Source: SOIA01 sp964348015 (GTDB lineage Bacteria > Acidobacteriota > Aminicenantia > Aminicenantales > Aminicenantaceae). Taken from it: DNA of 37,274 bases. The stretch is from positions 1 to 37,274 of the forward strand of contig CAYGBC010000031.1 in assembly GCA_964348015.1 (NCBI GenBank). Direction: 5' to 3'. Below the pieces are notes generated by a model that was given only the letters and a program-made list of their open reading frames with translations, was not told the DNA's origin and did no database searches. Both the position numbers and the translations under genes were made by a program. Numbering within the stretch: position 1 is the first letter of the stretch; each line of letters begins with the position of its first letter. Positions 33,042-37,274 of the stretch are shown here, piece by piece.

Positions 33042-33515
33042 TTACAAGCTGATTCCGTTCAAAAGGAGGATGGTGATCAGCAATCCCAAGACCGCATAGG
33101 TCTCAACCAGAGCAGCCATAATCACCGGCTTCATCAGGTCTTTGGGCTGCTTGGCCACCATGTAAACGCCAGAAGCGCAGACTTTTCCTTGATGGATTCC
33201 CGATACCAGCCCCGCCATAGCCACAGGAAGGCAGGAGATGAGGAGCTGCCAGCCTTGAGAGATCGTCACTTCATTCAAAGCTCCACCGACTATCCCCAGC
33301 TTGAGCATAACCAGAAAGGCGCTCAAAAAACCATAAATTCCCTGGGTTCCAGGAAGAGCCACCAGCAGAAGAAGACTCCCGAATTTTTCAGGATCTTCAG
33401 TCATCACACCGCTGGAGGCCTGTCCGGCAAGCCCGACACCGATGGCCGAGCCGATCCCGCCAAGCACCACAGCAAGAGCTCCTCCGAAAACAGCAAGAGT
33501 GAAACCTAACTCCAT
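33042..33515 (-). CDS. atpK: V/A-type ATPase proteolipid subunit K, Na+-type
   Basis: This 157-residue rotor subunit is made of two hairpins (four membrane helices). The first has GSAIGVGLAGQASSGVM and LPGTQGIYGF. The second has HQGKVCASGVYMVAKQP and AALVETYAVLGL with the ion-carrying Glu138. Leu54, Thr57, Gln58, Tyr61, Gln109 and Glu138 match in kind and spacing the Na+ ligands of Enterococcus hirae NtpK (Leu61, Thr64, Gln65, Tyr68, Gln110, Glu139). The start is ATG 33515, eight bases after AAGGAGG. A GTG at 33524 overlaps that ribosome site and is unlikely. Confidence 0.95.
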   Translation of the reverse strand: MELGFTLAVFGGALAVVLGGIGSAIGVGLAGQASSGVMTEDPEKFGSLLLLVALPGTQGIYGFLSAFLVMLKLGIVGGALNEVTISQGWQLLISCLPVAMAGLVSGIHQGKVCASGVYMVAKQPKDLMKPVIMAALVETYAVLGLLITILLLNGISL

Positions 33516-33552
33516 TTCTTCCACCTCCTTATATTCTCTTCACACATGTCTA

Positions 33553-35463
33553 TCATATAAATTCAATAAATTTGCTTTCAAGCTCAAACGGTTTGAACGG
33601 GCGTCCCCCGGATTTGAAAAATTTACTGAAAAATTCGACAAACTGAAGACGCATGGAATGGACAAATCCGCCTAAAAAGCTTATTCCAAGATTGAATAAG
33701 TGGCCTCCTGCAAATATCAAGGCAGCGATCAACCAGCCGACCCATGGAATTCCGAGGGCTGTCTGGCTGAGATTGTTCACCACCATGGCGATGACAGTCG
33801 TGGCCAATCCCAGAGCCAGCAGCCGTGAATAGGAAAGCACATCGGCAAGATACCGGGAGATATCGTACAGGCTGTACAGGCCTCCGAAAAACCGAGCAAA
33901 CGGATTGCGGCTCGGAGAGGCGAACAAAACGATCCCGGCCGCTCCAACCAACGAGAGTATTCCCCAGATGGATCCCTTTTTTCCTAAAAACAGCACGAGG
34001 GAGGGAAGAAGCAGCAGCCATCCCCCCTGGACAAATATGGGCTGCAGATAGGCCTTATTTTTAAGCCCGTTAATCATGTTCAGGAGCGTTCCAAACCATA
34101 CCTGGATGAAACCCAGAGCCAAGGCCACGTATAAGAAGGAAAGAGGGTCCTCAAGTGGGTCCAGAACCATCAGCTTCCGGATCGGAAAACCAAACCAGCC
34201 TCCGACAAGGGCCCCAAAAATCACAGTCGATATTCCAAGAAGGGCAAGAAGTTTCAGGAACTGGAGCAATCCCCCCTTCGGCTTTGCGAATTTGATATAC
34301 AGCAGACTCAAAACAGCCACCAACAGCCCGTAACCTGCTTCGCTGACGCACAGGCCAACGAACATGAAAAAAAAGGGGGCCAGTGGAAGAGTGGGATCCA
34401 ACGAGTCTTTTTTCGGAAGGCCGTAGAGCTTTGTGATCAACTCAAAAGGTCTTCCGGCCCTCGGATTTTTCAGGATTACAGGAGGATCCTCATCAGGTTG
34501 TGGAGGCCGGAAATACAGCTCCACCTCATCTGAAAAGGGCTTGAGTTTAGACTCGAATCTTTTAATGTCCGAAGAACGAATCCAGCCCTCTGTGTAAAAA
34601 ACCCTTTCTGTCTCTCCGAAAAGTTTCGATGCTGAAACCTTCTTCCGTTCATTCAGAAGAACATCGTGGACCAGCATAAGCTTTTCGCGATGCTCCGCGA
34701 GCGACTGGCCCTCTTTGTCCAAACCTGAGAGTTTTTTCCTCTTTTCCTCTATCTCTTGATCCATCTTTCTGACGACATCCGGAACCTTATCCTCCGCATC
34801 CGCCCTTTTGAGCACAGGATCGGTTAAATAGAACGGGGCAAATTTCAGCGTCTTCAAAGATGATTCTAGAGATTCTCTGTCTTTCTTGAGATACAGAAGC
34901 AGAAGAACGAGCTTCCTCTTGTCTCTATCTACGACTTCATACCAGAGTGCTGCCTCCTCGGCCATCTTTTCAAAATCTTCCCAATTCGCTTGAGACAGAG
35001 ATCCGATAAGCATCTCTGCAGAATTATTCGTTTTGAAGGTTTGGAGCGGCAATTCCAAATTTGCAACGGGCATAAGGAAATCCTTTTCCTTCTCCAAAAA
35101 CCTGATTTCCGAGAGCAGTTCATTCTTATCGGCTTCCAGTTTCTCAACCCGGTCTAAAACAGGCATGTAATCCTGGCTCAAGACATCGTCTCTTTTGTCT
35201 TTTTTGAGCTGCGGCTTTCCAGAAAGAAGTCGTTTGGCGAATCCCTTCTCTTCCCACTGAGAAAGAATGTCTAACGCACGAGACAATCGATACAGAGTGT
35301 GCTCGAGCTGCGTCACATCTGCCGATGAGGATTCAAGTTTCAACTCCTCGAAGTTGGCTTTCTCAATTTGAACCAGCCCTTCTTCTTGAAGTGAGGACAG
35401 AACCTTCGATTTCACCCCTGAATGAGCGATGATCTGAAATTTTTGAACCTCAGCGATCGACAC
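33553..35463 (-). CDS. atpI: V/A-type ATPase membrane subunit I (116-kDa family)
   Basis: This 636-residue stator has a long cytoplasmic N-terminal half (1-320) with coiled-coil arms (about 90-120 and 240-275) and a C-terminal membrane half of about seven or eight helices. PFFFMFVGLCVSEAGYGLLVA, YLADVLSYSRLLALGLATTVIA and GHLFNLGISFLGGFVHSMRLQFVEFFSKF are the family blocks, including the conserved Arg that faces the K ring. The start is GTG 35463, soon after the subunit H stop. Confidence 0.96.
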   Translation of the reverse strand: MSIAEVQKFQIIAHSGVKSKVLSSLQEEGLVQIEKANFEELKLESSSADVTQLEHTLYRLSRALDILSQWEEKGFAKRLLSGKPQLKKDKRDDVLSQDYMPVLDRVEKLEADKNELLSEIRFLEKEKDFLMPVANLELPLQTFKTNNSAEMLIGSLSQANWEDFEKMAEEAALWYEVVDRDKRKLVLLLLYLKKDRESLESSLKTLKFAPFYLTDPVLKRADAEDKVPDVVRKMDQEIEEKRKKLSGLDKEGQSLAEHREKLMLVHDVLLNERKKVSASKLFGETERVFYTEGWIRSSDIKRFESKLKPFSDEVELYFRPPQPDEDPPVILKNPRAGRPFELITKLYGLPKKDSLDPTLPLAPFFFMFVGLCVSEAGYGLLVAVLSLLYIKFAKPKGGLLQFLKLLALLGISTVIFGALVGGWFGFPIRKLMVLDPLEDPLSFLYVALALGFIQVWFGTLLNMINGLKNKAYLQPIFVQGGWLLLLPSLVLFLGKKGSIWGILSLVGAAGIVLFASPSRNPFARFFGGLYSLYDISRYLADVLSYSRLLALGLATTVIAMVVNNLSQTALGIPWVGWLIAALIFAGGHLFNLGISFLGGFVHSMRLQFVEFFSKFFKSGGRPFKPFELESKFIEFI

Positions 35464-35466
35464 GGC

Positions 35467-35826
35467 TTACAGCTCTCCCTTCTCGATGAGCTTTTTTATT
35501 TTCTCCGAAACTTGATTGACTGCTCCGGCCATGGCTTTTTCCGCCTTTTTCTTCAGGGAGGCCACTTCTTCCTCGGCCTTTTTCCTGATCTCTTCGGCTT
35601 GTTTGGCCGCCCGATGGACTATGGCCCTTTTTCTCTCCTCGGCTTTTTTCCTGGCCTGATCTAAATGGCGTTCCTTGATCTTTTTCGCTTCATCCTCCGC
35701 ATCCTCAATAATTTTCGCGGCTTTCTTCTCTCTCGCATCTTGGACATTTTTGCGGGCTTTCTCTTCCGCTTCTCTGATGCGCTGGAGCGCATTCAACGCA
35801 TCGTCTGTTTTGATTTCTTCTTCCAT
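35467..35826 (-). CDS. atpH: V/A-type ATPase peripheral stalk subunit H/G
   Basis: This 119-residue protein is almost wholly a Lys/Glu/Ala-rich right-handed coiled coil (IREAEEKARKNVQDAREKKA and onward), matching archaeal AhaH or Thermus subunit G, which pairs with subunit E. It is the first gene of the operon. AGAAGG lies eight bases before the ATG. Confidence 0.85.
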   Translation of the reverse strand: MEEEIKTDDALNALQRIREAEEKARKNVQDAREKKAAKIIEDAEDEAKKIKERHLDQARKKAEERKRAIVHRAAKQAEEIRKKAEEEVASLKKKAEKAMAGAVNQVSEKIKKLIEKGEL

Positions 35827-35931
35827 TTGAAAAACCTTCTGTCGTTAAGCGTTCATTCTGCTTGTCATAAAAACGTTAAGGTACCTTCCTGAGAGGTTAA
35901 TCTCGATTATCGACCCGAATGAGAAAGAGCT

Positions 35932-35937
35932 ATTATA
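35932..35937 (-). promoter_or_regulatory. -10 box of the V-ATPase operon
   Basis: The minus strand shows TATAAT about 105 nt before the subunit H start. The -35 at 17-bp spacing is weak (TTTAAA). The leader would be about 100 nt. The inverted-repeat element at 35971-36126 ends about 34 bp upstream of the -10 box and so abuts the -35 region. Confidence 0.6.
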
Positions 35938-35970
35938 TCCAATGCTTTGTTCTTTTTAAAGAAAAAAGAT

Positions 35971-36126
35971 AACGGGGTCAGGCTTTGAGTACTTTGATTT
36001 TTTCGGAGGCTGGGCCTTTCTGATTCTGGTTCTCTTAAATCCATAATGCCGTTTGAAATTATAAACACTGACATGGCCGAATGCCAAGGACCTGAGTTAT
36101 CAAAGTACTCAAAGACTGACCCTGTT
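35971..36126. repeat. 156-bp inverted-repeat (MITE-like) element
   Basis: Arms of 27 bp (35971-35997 and 36100-36126) are inverted copies with two mismatches, starting AACGGGGTCAGGCTTTGAGT. The 102-bp interior has no convincing gene. The arms differ in sequence from the 9711-9815 element but share its plan. It lies between the V-ATPase promoter and the 3' end of the upstream gene. Confidence 0.75.
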
Positions 36127-36129
36127 CAT

Positions 36130-36969
36130 TCAAGGCAGGATGTTCGGATAAAGATAATAGGCGCGGTAGTCGAGCTTTCTCCGTCTTGCCTTCTTTTCCA
36201 AAGCTCGCATGGGAGATTTACGGTCGAAAAGAGAGGATTTGAAAAGAATCCACGTTCTGGCATTCAGCACATCTTGAAGAAGGGAGATATCTAATCCTTT
36301 TTCCACATGGAGAACACATCGTAATCCTGCGGAAATGGCCGCTTTCAACTTATCCAGGATCAGAGCCGGGTCCTCGACTTCCTGGAAAATCCGCTCGGAT
36401 GTATGAATCCAGGCCCCACTGCCTGCCAATTCCTCAAGAGAAAGCTCCAGCGGCCCATGATGATAGTAAACCAGCCAGCTTCCTCCTGTGCGGCAGGCAA
36501 AAGCCAGTTCGTTGAGCTGGGCGATATCTCTTTTTCTTTGCCTGTTGGTCACATGGACATAGATTCCAGCCCGGCCCAGGTTTTGAGGGTCCAGAAAAGA
36601 GGCCTTGCCGGCTTCATCCTCCGCCCCCAGAGATCCGTGAAGAAAATACGCGCAGGACGCGCCCCCCTTTTTGCAGGCCCGGCTCACAAGCTCTAACTCT
36701 TGAAGATCTGTCCTGGCTTCATCCGAAGAGTAGATGTCGGCTCCCGCCTCCGCGAGCCATTCAATCTGGAATGGATCAAATTCGCCCGTATCGATCAAGC
36801 GAAATCTCACGCCTTTTTTTTTGGCGGCTTTCACTGTGTCGAGGAGAGCCGGGAATTTATACAGGTCATCTCTGATCGTGACATCCTCACCGCTTCTTAT
36901 GGAAGGAAGGCTTTCAAAAACCTGATGGTTATCTTCCTTGCCCTTCTCTCTCTTATCCTCGTTTTTCAT
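36130..36969 (-). CDS. Hypothetical protein (279 aa)
   Basis: I do not recognise the family. The product is soluble, with a charged N terminus and no signal. Repeating beta-alpha phrases (GVRFRLIDTGEFDPFQIEWL, GAWIHTSERIFQEVEDPALI, GLRCVLHVEKGLDISLLQDV) suggest an alpha/beta barrel-like fold. The ATG at 36969 has only a weak GA-rich site upstream. Its stop codon lies 4 bp from the inverted-repeat element. It runs in the same direction as the ATPase operon, but the promoter at 35932 lies between them, so it is probably separate. Confidence 0.75.
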   Translation of the reverse strand: MKNEDKREKGKEDNHQVFESLPSIRSGEDVTIRDDLYKFPALLDTVKAAKKKGVRFRLIDTGEFDPFQIEWLAEAGADIYSSDEARTDLQELELVSRACKKGGASCAYFLHGSLGAEDEAGKASFLDPQNLGRAGIYVHVTNRQRKRDIAQLNELAFACRTGGSWLVYYHHGPLELSLEELAGSGAWIHTSERIFQEVEDPALILDKLKAAISAGLRCVLHVEKGLDISLLQDVLNARTWILFKSSLFDRKSPMRALEKKARRRKLDYRAYYLYPNILP

Positions 36970-37158
36970 CTCTCATCCACAACAATCCGGCCTTTGCCCG
37001 TTTGACTCCAAAGGATTGCTGAACGCTTTTTCTCGAGCGTGTCAAGGACCCACCGGCTTTTATACTATTAAACCGCTAATGGAAGCATCTCTAAAAGCGC
37101 TATGCGGCAACAATCGGGTAAGCTGATTCATCAGCCCGCGGATTTTCCCCATGGACAC

Positions 37159-37274
37159 CTTGGAGGGGGAACAGCTCCGCTTTCCCCCTTCCAACGGTCG
37201 TTCAACCTTAGGTCTAACTCCCTGCCTCCCCTTCTCGGGCTTCGCCCTGCGACCAAAGGGGCATACCCCCTTGG
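37159..37274. repeat. Palindrome-rich intergenic tail, cut by the window end
   Basis: Three short hairpins follow each other: 37160-37194 (TTGGAGGGGGAA paired with TTCCCCCTTCCAA), 37237-37247 (GGGC-TTC-GCCC) and 37253-37274 (CCAAAGGGG-CATA-CCCCCTTGG). No gene is seen from 36970 to the end. The composition is richer in GC than the neighbouring genes. It may be part of a dispersed repeat or a structured RNA, but the window ends inside it. Confidence 0.5.

Noticed and set aside
37212..37218. Possible integron attC core (GTCTAAC)
   Set aside because: Only one 7-base core matches. No partner core with correct spacing is seen before the window ends, and no integrase is present.
1..37274. CRISPR array or phage genes
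   Set aside because: I saw no regularly spaced direct repeats, Cas-like proteins or phage structural genes.

Overview
The window is a compact bacterial chromosome segment with medium GC. About 35 protein genes and two tRNAs are visible. Most sit in tight operons with ATGA-type overlaps. The gene mix is a type IV pilus set ordered pilB-T-C-S-R then pilin, an archaeal-order V-type ATPase, purine and one-carbon genes, and SIS/DUF1343 muropeptide-type genes. Long inverted-repeat intergenic elements are also present. This suggests a Gram-negative-type anaerobe of a deep lineage such as the Acidobacteriota/Aminicenantes side of the tree. That placement is inference from gene content, not a computed result.

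Region 1 (1-7640, minus strand) is a type IV pilus module: pilB, pilT, pilC, the kinase pilS, the sigma-54 regulator pilR and a GspG-like pilin ending at a strong terminator. A near-consensus sigma-54 promoter precedes the pilin, with GACA/TGTC half-sites about 100 bp upstream of the predicted start site. A similar dyad lies over the pilB promoter. pilR appears to lack any standard start codon and has ACG where ATG is expected.

Region 2 (7640-9860) is sparse. It holds one small unknown gene, a possibly frameshifted small gene, a lipoprotein, and tRNA-Arg(TCT) and tRNA-Pro(TGG). A 105-bp element with perfect 29-bp inverted arms lies between a predicted tRNA promoter and tRNA-Pro.

Region 3 (9859-17283, minus) is a housekeeping operon: rpiB, a divergent serine hydroxymethyltransferase, purD, purE, mtaB, an alkyladenine DNA glycosylase and mutL. 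Region 4 (17298-19123) is a carboxy-terminal processing protease with its own promoter and terminator, divergent from region 5.

Region 5 (19178-27743, plus) appears to be one transcription unit: tatA, tatC, a DUF362 protein, an aldehyde dehydrogenase, a P-loop kinase, dCMP deaminase, a 724-residue double-SIS MurQ/GCKR-like protein with a twin-arginine-type signal, and a DUF1343/NamZ-type exo-muramidase predicted to be a lipoprotein. The Tat translocon, a likely Tat-exported SIS protein and an extracytoplasmic muramidase together are the most interesting candidate system here.

Region 6 (27759-35937, minus) is a complete V/A-type ATPase operon in the order H-I-K-E-C-F-A-B-D. Its proteolipid carries the residues that bind Na+ in the Enterococcus hirae enzyme, so sodium coupling is likely. 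A second inverted-repeat element (35971-36126), an unknown 279-residue gene and a palindrome-rich tail close the window.
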